From contig JALECJ010000004.1 of assembly GCA_023515745.1 (NCBI GenBank), positions 682,001 to 746,000 on the forward strand: DNA of 64,000 nucleotides. Direction: 5' to 3'. This document shows, piece by piece, positions 42,675 through 53,847 of the stretch (the first letter of the stretch is position 1; every line of letters begins with the position of its first letter). Origin of the DNA: Amoeboaphelidium protococcarum. Its lineage: Eukaryota; Aphelidiomycota; Aphelidea. A program made the position numbers and the translations under genes. Below the pieces are notes generated by a model, which did no database searches, had not been told where the DNA came from, and worked only from the letters and a program-made list of their open reading frames with translations.

Positions 42675-45386
42675 ATGGAATCTCTAATTTTACAAGATCA
42701 ACCTCCTTAGTTGGCGTATAAGTGGTTCAAGGCGACGAATAATCCTGTTCATGCATGCTATAACTGGCAGGATGAGTTACAGAATGGGACGCCTAAAAAT
42801 CGAGATACACCGTCCCGCACTGATGATATTGATCATGGTGATAATTATGATGATAATGATGAAGACTTGGATTCTACTCCCCATCGTGATACTAAACAGG
42901 CTCAGATTTTGAATGATCAGGCTTTAGCCAATAGGCAAGCTGGGGTTCCTACAGTGTGGACGCAGTTTTCTGCTGACGAAGAACTTGCTCTTGAAAATGC
43001 GTATATTGCTTTGTAGAAGAATCAATCTCAAGTTGGAAAAGTGATAGTAAATGAAGATTATCTGTATGAAGTGGACATTTAAAAGAGAATCATTTATCCA
43101 GTATATTGGGATGGCCCTGCGTATCCAGTGATAAGAGCATCGTGGTTCACTGTCGAGGGAACCGGTGCAAATGCCAAGTATAATCCAATAGAGGAGCTGA
43201 TGGCTTAGTAGATTGAGGATGGATATCTAAAGTATAAACCGTATAATGTTTTTGCTCCACTCATAGCATCATCTCAATAATAAGATGATAAGTCAGAGTC
43301 TATTCTATCTCCTACTTCTCAAAGTTCTTAACCGGGATAGACTTAACAGTAACAGTAGTAGTAATAGTAATAATCGATATAATCTAAGCTTAAATGGTCA
43401 CTGTTTGGCAAGTACTCTGCGTAGTTTGTTGTTTACAATTCACAGACTGGTGGATGGCTTTGCAAAGATGACATTACATCTACAGTTGCTTAGGCTATCT
43501 ATGTTAGGATAAGTAGTTCTAATGAGAGCTATTGGGGAACTAGAGTTATAAGAGGGTGGAATAATGTTGAGGATTTTCGGAGTAAAAGTTAAAAGAGCGA
43601 AAAGTCTGGCTCTAGTAGTCCATCTAAAAAGCCGGCTTAATATTCAACATCACCATCATCATCATCACAACAGTAACCGCTTTATACTAAAGCTGCGAAT
43701 TTGACAAAGGATGACGGCAAAGAGAACAAGTAGACCGGTATAGAAATTGTAGATTCTTCCTAAGAATGGTTATAAGGTTAGCAGAATATTAGACACTTGG
43801 TATTTGCTATTCACGGCATTGGATAAAAGTTGGGCGAGAAATTGTCTGCTGTGAACTTTATTGAGGATGTTACAGTGTTAAGGAAGAACTTTAAGGATTC
43901 CATCTAGAATAACATTGTTCCTGTGGTTAACAAGAAATTAGCCAAGAAAAGCAGTGGCGATAATAATAATCAAGGAAAGTTTGAGCTCTATAAACCGCCA
44001 AATATTATGGTCATTCCTATTGAATGGAGAAAGAAGCTGAGTTTTGATGAGAGACCAGTTCAAGATCAGGATATGCCCGAAGATGAAGTCCCATCGCTTT
44101 AAGATATTAATTTGGATACTATACCTGCTTTGCGTAACATCATATCAGATGTACTGTTGGATGTTCTCCTGTACATGGAACCTCGACATAAGACTGATAT
44201 GCTGGTCAGGCTGATTTCTGAAATGAATCGTTTGTATGCCATATTCGTATCTAAGCATCCTTCATTCTTAGAGCCTGGTGCTGATGGTAAAGTTGGTCAA
44301 GTTCACGTGGTGTCTCATAGTCTTGGCAGTATTATAGTCTCTGACGTCTTGTGTTATCATCACGATGTCAAGCAGGGACTTGTTGGGTAGCCCGCTGATT
44401 GCGACTAGCCAGAAAGTCCTGTCGATTTATCAGAAGTGTACCATCAAAAGTATCCTAGTCTTGCCATATAGAAGAAGAAGAAGCGTTAATACGACGATGA
44501 AGTGAGGACATGTCTCAATTTCTCGGTTTCCAAGTTCTTCTTACTAGGCAGTCCACTGGGATTATTTGCTTTGTTGAAATCAAAAAGGATTGGAGCGTCA
44601 CTCACTGCCATGTTAGAGTTTTATTAGCTGTGGCATTAGAAGCATCCGGTTTGCCTGGAGGATGACAAGAGTGCTCTGATTAATCAGCTGTGGGACTTTC
44701 ACGCTAATGAAGTTATGCATTTCCATACGGATGGAATGTATTCCATTTTTCACCCGAATGATCCCATTGCTAATCGGTGTGAGCCCATGATTGCTAAATC
44801 TTTAGCCAGCTAGAAGCCTGCAGTGGTGCCTAATGGTAAGCCTTCATCAAGCTTGTTTAATATTGGAGAAATCGCGTCTAAAACTACGAATGATTTTGCT
44901 AATAAAGCTACTGGACTCTTGGATCAGTTGAAGAGCACTGTTATTGCTTCTATGGCTTTCAAGTAGACTATGAGCACAATGGAAGGGGACAAAGTGAAGT
45001 AAGACAATATAGAGCTTGACGCAAAATCGAGAAAATCAAAGGATAGGAGATCAAAGGCTGATAGAATGTCTGCCAGATCTGATGCTTCGTCTGTAGAATA
45101 TACATCCGGAATGACGACTAATCCTTTTGGTGGAAGAAGTGATACACCTGTACCAGAAGTCGTTGTGGAAAAGTGTCCGTCTCCAAAGTTTACCACTGAG
45201 TAGATTCTGGCTTGTCTCAATCCTCGCCGAAGAAGATTGGACTACTCTCTGAATATTAGTTTTATTGAGAATCCGTATCTGTCAGCCCTGAGTGCTCATT
45301 TCAACTACTGGAAAGATGAAGACTGCGGAACCTTTATTATGAAGGAAGTGTTAGAGATTCCGATTGATGATCATGAACTGAGTTGA
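42675..45386 (+). CDS. DDHD-domain phosphatidic acid-preferring phospholipase A1
   Basis: 903 aa, ATG 42675 to TGA 45384-45386. Starts LAYKWFKATNNP, an N-terminal region typical of PA-PLA1 proteins (with a central YPVYWDGP and a WFTVEG motif), then a lipase core: LVFAIHGIGQKLGEK and the nucleophile elbow VSHSLGSI (Ser about residue 549), PSPLGLF-like GSPLGLF, and the C-terminal DDHD region ending SALSAHFNYWKDEDCG. Homologues (DDHD1/2, yeast Ddl1) hydrolyse phosphatidic acid or cardiolipin-type lipids at ER/mitochondria. A run of ten Gln at 43344-43373 is written mainly with TAA and TAG. Confidence 0.9.
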
Positions 45387-45415
45387 AATAATTATACCAT
45401 CATAGTCTCATAAAA

Positions 45416-45976
45416 TCACTTTTTAAAAAAACCGCTAATCTTTGACGTCTTTGTTGATGGAGATGTCGAGCTACTACCACTGCTCCTCATGCCATAATCA
45501 GATGACGCGATAATCTGCTCAGCATCCAACAATTTACCATCTTTACTGCGCCCTTGCTTTGGATTAAGCTTCGTGGTCACCTTGGTCCACTTGTCAGATA
45601 GTTTATTCATGTTGTTCTCGAAAGCGTATCTATTCTATATCTTGCCCCTCTTAATGGAGGACTTCAAACAAGACCACTTCAAGTAGACGAATAATATCAA
45701 GGCCGGAATACCCAACGCGATTAACACATACAGGAATATCAGACCGGCAGATGTGGTGTTTATGTTTTCAGATAAAAAAAACTACTCTCCATCACAGTAA
45801 GATGATATTAATCCACAGGATCCCGCAACAGTTTTATCTTTTGGCTGACACCAACTACATTTCGTTTCAATGCATAAAGTTTTGTTGTTCGAATACTCGT
45901 CGCAAGCACCCTCAACCAGAGTCTCTGTCAACAAGATACAGAATATCGCCGCTAAAAACAGTAGGCTGTACTTCAT
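45416..45976 (-). CDS. Type I membrane protein with Cys-rich PSI-like ectodomain
   Basis: 186 aa, ATG 45974-45976 to TGA 45416-45418. Signal peptide (LLFLAAIFCILLTETLVEG), a ~45-residue Cys-rich module (C-x..-LCIETKCSWC, then SCGLISSYC) resembling a plexin/PSI repeat, one membrane span (AGLIFLYVLIALGIPALILF) and a basic cytoplasmic tail rich in Ser/Lys. One N-glycosylation sequon in the ectodomain and one near the membrane. Function unknown. Convergent with the DDHD gene, 29 bp apart. Confidence 0.78.
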
Positions 45977-46484
45977 ATCTTTACCGATGATGGTTTTAGT
46001 AATTTCAAGTGGTAGAAGAGATTTCGAATCGAATTGAGTGGTAAAAGTTTAAAATTAAGCCGTGATTGTGTTACAAGCGTTGTCAAGTAAGTGTCTTCGC
46101 TATTTAAAACAGTCCTCAAGCGGAAATGGAACATTTATACTATAAAACACGTGACCTTAAACAATTTTGCGGTAAATAATGGACTGAAATATTCTATTTA
46201 GCGTGTAGGTACAATATAAAGTACATTGATGTAATTGTATGAGTTCGATCATTGTTTCAATCGAAATGGAACGACGTATGTAGATGAGAAATAGTCTTTC
46301 GCAGCTCTCAAAGCATGCTCCAAACAAAGGCGACTTCTCTCGCTCTCGCTCTCTTCATCTCTCTGTTTAAGTACGGTACAGTAGGTTAGCATTATAAATC
46401 GGCTTGTTATCAAAGTTTAATTGGCGCTTCAAAATGAGGAAATTAGGACGCTATAGAGAACTATCCAAGTGCAGTTTTGAAAAG
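45977..46484. other. Intergenic, 508 bp
   Basis: Contains the upstream region of the membrane protein and a ctctcgctctcgctctcttc tract near 46340. No gene recognised. Confidence 0.35.
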
Positions 46485-48085
46485 TGGGTTCTTTGATTTT
46501 CTCACCTGCTTACATTATTGATGGGGCTGCTGCGTACGCAATCACCACATTTAACTGCAGCCGCGAAGATGGTAGGGTGATGATGGCACAGCTGATAGAC
46601 GGGATGATTCCTGAAAGAAAACGAGAGAATTAATTAAGAAGTGATTTGGACGACAAGTACCACACATCATTTGATGAATGGCTTCGTAAACCAAGAAAAT
46701 CCCCCAAGGCCAGCTGTTGATTAAGCACGAGATTAACAATGGTACGCTTGTCGAAGATGAAAGTAGTGATATCCCAGCGAAGATGGACCCTGCTGACGAT
46801 TTGAATTAGGAAAGATTATGCACGAGATTGCCAAGACCAGAGAAAAGGTTATGAACCACAAGACTTTCTTTGAACCTCTTGAATAGCCGTCCTCTCGTCG
46901 TAAATTGCGCAGTAAAGAAAAGCGACGTAATTGGTTTGCAATTTACTTATTAGTGAATATACTTTGCTCTATGCAATACACATTTTCTATGGCATGTTTC
47001 TTCGGTAGATTGTCCTTGGTTAGTAATACCGTTTGCTCTTTTTCAGGAGCGCTGTGTGGCAATAACGCGCATTTCAAGCTATTGTCATTGAATGCGTTTT
47101 AGTCAATGCTGGCTGGTTGGAGGTTCGCTTTAAAAAAAAAGATCTTCTGTTATGATAATGTTCTGCTGCCACTATGAAATGAGCACCTGTTACGAAGATA
47201 ATCAGCTTGGTCGTGAGGCTGAACAAATCCTCGATTACTCCAGGTGGTACTTGCGGCTTTGGCGGAATCAACTGGTTTGGTATATAAAATGGGTAGCTGC
47301 TTGGTGGATGGTGGTCTTGGTGCACCTCCTCAATGGATCCTAGAAAAGTGGAATAAGATGAAAGACACTTTGAAGAAGGTGGCAAACAAGCGTCAACGCA
47401 TTTTCGATTCACTGCCAATACTGAAATCATTCCATCCTGATTGCTATTACGATGCGTCTAAATCTGGATTGCAATCTCTTATCAAAATCTGCAATTCTGA
47501 GTTTGCTTCTCACTCTTGTCAGTTGACGTTTAAATTTTGGAGCTGGTAATTGAAGAGTCATGAAGGTCCAATGACTGTATAAGCTTTTTCAAAGTTTATC
47601 ATAATCTACCCTTTGAATACCTTTAATGACAGAGCACAGATGGCGGACAACTGGAATTCATCCTAATGCTACAACTTAGAGTTTTTGGGAAAATCATGTC
47701 ACACAATCTCTATGTCTTTTATGCTTTAATCTTATACTCTGCAAAAGTACAGCGAGGAGACGGATGTAGAAGATAGATTTTGGAAGCTGCGTAAATTGCT
47801 GGATGTGATGAAGGCGAGATTCAGAAGTGTTGGAAATTGGATCGAACGACTTGGGTTGATGAGTACTTGATTGGATTTCGCGGCCATCATAGTTGCATTA
47901 GATATATACGCAGGCCTGCCCTGCGTTGCGCACTTTAAGAAGGTGGTGACAGCAGTCCTGCAGTGTAGCGACATGATGATTCCGACGATGATGTGCCTGT
48001 ATAGGTTGAGGACGAGTAGAATTTCTCAAGACGCGTTGGACGAGTAGACCATATTAATCAAGCATGGCAGTGCAAGCAGCAGTGA
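46485..48085 (+). pseudogene. Decayed piggyBac-like transposase
   Basis: Coding-like sequence moves between frames. An N-terminal charged part (YIIDGAAAYAITTF ... FDEWLRKPRKSPK, frame shift at a C run near 46705; then HEINNG, DDLNQER, shift near 46815; then RRKLRSKEKRRN). After about 47240 a long frame continues (WNKMKDTLKKVANKRQRIF, MTVQAFSKFIII, VEDRFWKLRKLLDVMKARF). After another one-base shift comes VDEYLIGFRGHHSCIRYI. The last two blocks match the piggyBac pattern DR-x-x-KIRPLLDHL-x-x-RF followed by (S)-x-DE-x-(M)-I-x-F-(K/R)-GR-x-S. Gln is coded by TAA/TAG. Frameshifts imply a dead copy; a short intron near 46960-47150 cannot be excluded. Confidence 0.55.
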
Positions 48086-48213
48086 GATCTGGGGATTTGG
48101 CGATCTCAGAAGAGGAGAGGAGATGTCTGGAAGTACCAGTACGCGCCGTACTTTGTAGTAGTAGCTGGCTTGAAGTCTGGTGTAATCGACGCAGAGGTAT
48201 GCCGTGAGAACTT

Positions 48214-48963
48214 ATGCGCCGATTATCGATCTGTAGAAGGTGCCTACTGACATGGCATCAAAACGGTCGCCATTCTAATGTCATCCCAGATGCCTATGAA
48301 GGTGAGATAGTTGCCGAACCTATTCCAGACTTTAAGTAGGTGCAAAGTACAGGGTGGTGGCGCAGGGTCGCTCTATCGCAGCAGTTGGTTCATCTCTTAC
48401 CGGACTCACCAGAAATGAATCCATACTGTAGCCAGCACAGGCCAACATGCCAAAGCATCAGTTAATAGCATGGTAGAACAATTACTTCAAGTAGCGTGTC
48501 CAAGCAAAGATAGGTATTAAATGAGTAATATAGGATGAGCGCATATTCAAGCAGTATAGACGCAGACATATGCAAGGGTAGTAGTGCACACTTCCTCTAG
48601 AAAGTTACAATAGATTGCGGAGATTTTGAGGCTATAGATGTTCAAAGACATTAAAGCCTGTTGTACTGGCGCCCGCTATAACTATTAACAAAACATAAGT
48701 CTAAAGTACTAGTCGCTGTGGGATTTGTCTTCCTAATGATGTCTTTGTTCATGGTGAACTCTAGTATGTCGCATCTTCCAGAACTAAAAAAGCAACTGAT
48801 AGACAATCTGTGCCTTTGCAAGATTCCACATATGGATAATTAGGATGTCAATTATAGATTAATAGACAATGATGGTACCGTAAAAATAAACAGAAATTAA
48901 AAATTTATTATATATTCTTAATCAGAGTTTTAACGTTATAATGCGCGAGGCCTCTGTCCTTGA
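48214..48963 (+). CDS. Uncertain 249-codon ORF with one hydrophobic segment
   Basis: ATG 48214 to TGA 48961-48963 is open with TAA/TAG as Gln. The first half contains WWRRV and LVHLL, which might be the C-terminal part of the piggyBac-like element. The second half has a membrane-like stretch (VLVAVGFVFLMMSLFMV) and a polar tail with good-looking codons. It is not recognised, and may be chance or decayed. Confidence 0.25.
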
Positions 48964-49331
48964 CAAAGTTACAGTACAGATATTCATTTAAAAACATTCT
49001 TGTCAGCGTGCATGGACACCAACTGAAGGAGTAAACGAAATCCTATGAGCTCTGAATCTAAAAGCCTTAGAAATTTTAATCCACCACACATTAACAACCA
49101 GGAACCGAAGCGTTGTGAATGTCATGTGGAATCATAAGGACGCAACGATGATTTTATTGGGTGGATCATTGTTTCAACTGATGATTTCGGAAAGCGCAGA
49201 GTCCTGCGACGTGATGACAGGACGTAAATACGCATATATAACGCTGCGAATAATCACTACAATGCTTTATTTCATGACTCTGATTTCTTTAAGTATTATC
49301 TGCAAACTGCTTAGCCAATCTGGTAATCTGA
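48964..49331. other. Intergenic, 368 bp
   Basis: Upstream of the Q-rich gene. A hydrophobic 77-codon ORF (49115-49348) overlaps but has no supporting features. Confidence 0.3.
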
Positions 49332-50276
49332 ATGGAAATGTAGAGTAGATTGGAAAGTACAAAGTAAGAAGGCGTTCCTGAGATCGATCCTTATGTCATT
49401 TAGGAGTAACAGGTAGACTAAGTAATCGAACAAACTCCTATTGTTGTTGAGCGTCAGCATGTCACCAACATCAAAGAGGTGAATCCCCAAATTCATCGTG
49501 AGCGTCAGATTCAGCTGGTGCGCCCAGTGATTCAGAAAAGATAGGAGACAATGGTTCAGCCTCAATAGGTCTTTTAGCAGCAATTGCCCGCTCTGAATGC
49601 AGAGTATCGCGCGCTGAGCCAGACTGACGTGAATTAGCTGGTGCAACAAGAAGTGACGCGCTATCTGCCACCTCCATAACAAGCCGTTCAAGTTGAGCAA
49701 TTGGAGCGTGAGACTGCGCCGGTGGTGACAGAGACAGTGCAAACGCGCGTAATACAAGAATTGGTGCCGATCATTGAGCGGGATGTATATCAGACGCAGT
49801 TGCTGTAGCTGAGTTAGCCAATACTGGAGCGTGTCATCGAAGCACCGCGCGTCTTACCAGCAGTTGTACAATCTTAGCCTTTGATTCAGTAATAGTAGTA
49901 GACTCCTTATGTTGCTGCATCTGGATCGTTGCCACTAGGACAGTAAGTTGGTTCTGGTTCCCAATAATGGCAAGGAGGTTGGAGTTAGCAAGCTTTGGGT
50001 GGTGGAGGATATTCTCAAGATTATGCTCCAGAAATGGGTGGTCAGTTCCAATAGCCAGGTGTCTAATCTGCTTTGTTCGGGTAAGCATTACCTCAATCCT
50101 ATCAGCCAATGTCATTCGGTCAAGCTACTGGATTGCACTAGTAGTAATGGTATCCAGCTGCTCCTATGTTACAACCATCCCAATACGTCCCTCAAGCACT
50201 GTATCCACAGCAGTAGCCTTAGCAGTACATTCCTACGAGCTATTAACCTGGTCAATGGTCTCAACAGTAAAAGTGA
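49332..50276 (+). CDS. Gln/Pro-rich low-complexity protein
   Basis: 314 aa, ATG 49332 (TGA directly upstream in frame) to TGA 50274-50276. The first ~190 residues are charged and repeat-like (PIVVERQHVTNIKEV, PQIHRERQIQLVRPVIQK, IIERDVYQTQLLQLSQP), a pattern seen in fungal stress/allergen-like proteins with V-H/R-x-RP-V-I repeats. The last ~120 are Q/P/G/Y-rich. Roughly a quarter of residues are Gln, coded by CAG, CAA, TAG and TAA together, so under the standard code no ORF would be seen. Possibly a condensate- or stress-related protein; not certain. Confidence 0.7.
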
Positions 50277-50555
50277 TAATCTGAGTAATAAGTTGGTAAA
50301 GCAAATACGAAATGGCGCACTGAAAAATTTGTGAAATGAGTATAAATCAATAAATTGCTTTCAATGATCTACATATTGTAGTATGATCTACTGCACATCT
50401 TGTTTATTATTGAAGATCTGTTTCAAGCGTGTTTAGTTGAAACGGTTTTAGAATTTCTCTTCAAAAATTCTTTCGCTCTTTGTCTCCCGAACGAACGAAA
50501 CAGTCAAAAACGTCACTTTATTGGAATCACATAAGCTACTCGTCTCATACATACA

Positions 50556-52319
50556 ATGACAGTGGAATGCCCTGTATGCAATTAATCTCTAGCTGGTATG
50601 GATGAATAGAAGACTCTTCAACACGTCAATTCATGTATTGATTCTCACACTGTGAAGGACAGGACAGAGAAGAGAAAAAGTTCTGGTAATCATCAGATTT
50701 TATAACTTAAAGGTGGTGTAAATGAGATAAAGTTTGAAGACTTCAACTCTCCGCTTATGAAGATTTAGCAAGTCCGTGATAATAAGTCATAGACTGCTAG
50801 AATGGCTAAAACTGTTATAAATCATCCGATTCTCTCTGCTTAAATGTTGAATAATGGTAATGATGTTGATCCGTAACCACCGAAATTATCGCGGGAAATG
50901 CCGTTCTATAAAAAGATTCCCAACACTTGTTTTGCTGTGGACGCGTTCAATTATGGTCGAATTCCAGATGTCAAATGCTATTTTCTTACGCATGCTCATG
51001 CTGATCATTATACTCACCTGTCGGCTAAATTTGATCATGGCCTCATCATCTGCACCAAGATTACTGGCAACTTTGTGAGGAACAGGCTCAAGGTTAATCC
51101 TGCTTTTGTTCAAGATGTTGAATTAAATACTCTGTATGAAGTGTGTGGTGTTGAGTTTGAATTCATAGATGCTAATCATTGTCCTGGTAGTGCAATCGTG
51201 TTGTTTCATGTCCCCGTGTCAACTCAGAGAAGTCAACTCATTCTACACACGGGGGACTTTCGTGCACATTAGCTTCATTTATAACATTAGAGTCTGTAAT
51301 TGTCACGACCGATTGACATTCTCTATTTGGATACCACCTATTGCAAGTCTTAATACACTTTTCCATCCTAAGAAGTGGTTTTGGGCTAGATTTAATCTTT
51401 GTGTAAGCTGGTGCTTAAATATGAGTAAAATGGTGCTGGATCTACAAAATCCTTATCTTCGTATTCATCTGGTAATAGTGGCACTAGTATTTTGGATACC
51501 ATTGTCAAAGATCTTGGTTACACACAGACTGTCGGTAATAAGAGAAGAAAGTATCAGCGTAAAGATTCTAGGTAGAATTCAATAACTTCTTACTTTGGTG
51601 CTAATAAGCAGAGTAATAATAATCCAGGTGATGGTGATAGTGATAATGAAATTAGTGAAGGTTGTCGGCCGCTTCATGAATATATATGGGACATCAAACA
51701 TACTCAAGTCTTATTTGTGGTGGGCACGTATCTTCTTGGCAAGGAGCGTGTTTTCATGTCAATGGCCAAAGCTTTGGGTGTTAAAGTTTATGCTGATGCG
51801 GATAAAAGAAGAATTTTGCGGTATATGGATGATGAGAAGATCAACACTTTATTGACTGACGACCCATTAGGTACACCTCTGCATTTGGTCAAAATGCACG
51901 ATTTGCGAAGTGATAGACTGGGTGAGTATCTCACAAAGTTTCGCCAATTTAAATGTATTATCGGGATAAAGCCCACAGGATGGACATTTGAAAATGACGG
52001 TGGTGGTAGTAGTAGCAAATCTCAAAGTGTCGGTGGTAGTAAGCAGTAAGCATCATCAAGTCTTAGTAAGGAGTCGGAATTCAAAATTGTAACTCAATCA
52101 TCACAAGTGCTCATTCTTGGTATCCCGTACTCTGAGCACTCATCTTTTAATGATTTGAAAATGTTCGTACAAGGCCTCAATATACAGGTAAAGTCTGCAG
52201 ATGGTAGACCGGTGGGAGTGCGTAAAATCATACCGACTGTGAACACTTCCAAGGCAGAGACCAGGCAAGAGATGTAAGCATATTTCTCAGACTGGATGGC
52301 GTGTCCTTCTTCTGATTGA
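50556..52319 (+). CDS. PSO2: DNA interstrand crosslink repair nuclease Pso2/SNM1
   Basis: 587 aa, ATG 50556 to TGA 52317-52319. N-terminal UBZ4 finger (CPVCNQSLAG ... HVNSC, residues 5-32), then a metallo-beta-lactamase/beta-CASP nuclease: FLTHAHADHYTHL (HxHxDH at about 146-151), DANHCPGSA, HTGDFRAH, DILYLDTTYC, VVGTYLLGKERVF, GIKPTGWTF and PYSEHSSFNDL. This is the SNM1A/Pso2 5'-3' exonuclease that processes crosslinked DNA. A Ser/Asn-rich insertion (about residues 280-365) with a PIP-box-like SITSYF splits the beta-CASP region. Frame continuous only if TAG/TAA are read through. Confidence 0.96.
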
Positions 52320-52444
52320 TGTCCATCTCTGTAGAGTATGTGCAATAGAGTGATGAGAATTGTATAATAATTTAAATGCTAAACTAATGAATACCTGATT
52401 TATTATCATACAACACTGGAGATTATCAATCGTGGCAAATTCTG

Positions 52445-53563
52445 TCATTGAGCTTGAAAGTATTTTAGATCATCACGATTAACATTGAGACGGGGATCTA
52501 GCTAATGCAACTAATTGTTCAAGCCTTTGGTCATTATAGATATACCAGCCAAGCCGAGATACGTATGCAACAAGTCTGGAAAATCGTCCTACTCCTTACC
52601 AAATCCACCTTGAGCAATACCACCAAAGCCTTAGAATTCAGTATCCTCTAGAAATGATAACGCAAGCGGCTTATCCACACAGTCAATCAGATTAGTACTG
52701 AAATGATCATCAAGTATCTGCATAGAGGCACATATCCAAAATGTATAACAAGTATCAGCAACCTTGTTCAATCTACCATTAAATCCGCCAATCTACCTCT
52801 TGATAAGCCACCGTTACAACTGATCACGTTTAATCTAGGACATTCGATCCAATCTACCTAAAAGAGAAAGAGATGCCACGGCACAGTATGTACTACCACC
52901 GTGAGACTCCTCTCCACACCTCTGGCCGAAGCCTCCATCATATGACTGAGCACCAAGTATAAAACTGGTGATAAGATCAATGTCAAGCATATCAATCTTG
53001 TTCAGGATGTACGCGATACTGACAGCACAATATACAAATCTCATATCTCCACGCTGCATGAATGGCCGTAATCCAAATGGTTGACTTTCAGCGTCTGGTC
53101 TCTAGGGAACAAAGGAACCATCTGGACACTAACATTGAGCGATATTAGACATGATCTACAATATCTCAGTCTCATTTAAAATTCTAGATATCGGGATTCT
53201 ATGATTAATAACCAGACAAAGAGCACTATAAGTCATGGCCAAATTACTCTGATCAATCTGATCGCCATGCAAACTCCAACTCTACGTACATCCCATAAAA
53301 CCATTCTAGCACTTGAACTCACTCAAGTACCTAATTAAATCCTCCTATGAGACGTCAGTCTAATCGGCACTCATGCCATCTACATTCAAAGAGGATTAAT
53401 CCCCAGCAGCATTACCATTACCATTAAGAATCAACTTCAATGAACCCAGAGCAAAGAATATAAGAGTAAGTCGACTAGAGTCGGTGGAGGTGTACGGATT
53501 GGGAAGACATTTAATACATCTCTGAACATACTTGACATGATTATGCAACTAAAATTGAGTCAT
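52445..53563 (-). CDS. PGGT1B: Geranylgeranyltransferase type I beta subunit
   Basis: 372 aa, ATG 53561-53563 to TGA 52445-52447. Prenyltransferase alpha/alpha-barrel signatures: HVKYVQRCIKCLP, SSRLTLIFFALGSL near the N-terminus, AMTYSALCLV, RGDMRFVYCAV, SYDGGFGQRCGEESHGGSTYCA, IGGFNGRLNKVADTCYTFW and a C-terminal GGFGKE / HTYLGLAG block holding the zinc ligands. The ESHGGSTYC and NGR-NK-x-DTCY-x-FW motifs match GGTase-I beta (Cdc43) better than farnesyl- or Rab-GGTase. It attaches geranylgeranyl to CaaX proteins such as Rho GTPases. In-frame TAG/TAA at several Gln. Confidence 0.93.
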
Positions 53564-53847
53564 ACTAAAGATCTTCTTGTTAAAATACTCTAAATTGCAA
53601 TAATTGTAAAGACTGAGATATAGAAACCAGCCACTAAGAGCAGATGAGGTGATAAACTGACAGCTTGTAAAGTCAACGAAGACGCACAGTGAGAAAAAAG
53701 CGTTTGAAAATGAAACGACGCGTCGCGCTTTCTCTCTCTTTGAGGACTCTGACGATCATTCAAGTGTAAAGTGTGTGTGATTTTGTTAACACTGCCTGCT
53801 GAGATTGATAGTCTGAATAGAGTTTTAATTTATTCTACTTTTTGGTG
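53564..53847. promoter_or_regulatory. Divergent promoter region PGGT1B / SMG1
   Basis: 284 bp with a palindromic GACGCGTC at 53717-53724 inside a CG-rich patch, followed by a ctttctctctctttg tract. Position suggests a shared promoter. Confidence 0.4.

Noticed and set aside
47074-47430. Minus-strand ORF of 118 codons with a hydrophobic segment
   Set aside because: It lies antisense to better coding sequence of the piggyBac-like relic and contains no TAA/TAG Gln codons, unlike the real genes of similar length here.
49311-49757. Minus-strand ORF of 148 codons
   Set aside because: Antisense of the Gln-rich gene; its composition (Leu, His) is the complement of Gln-rich codons.
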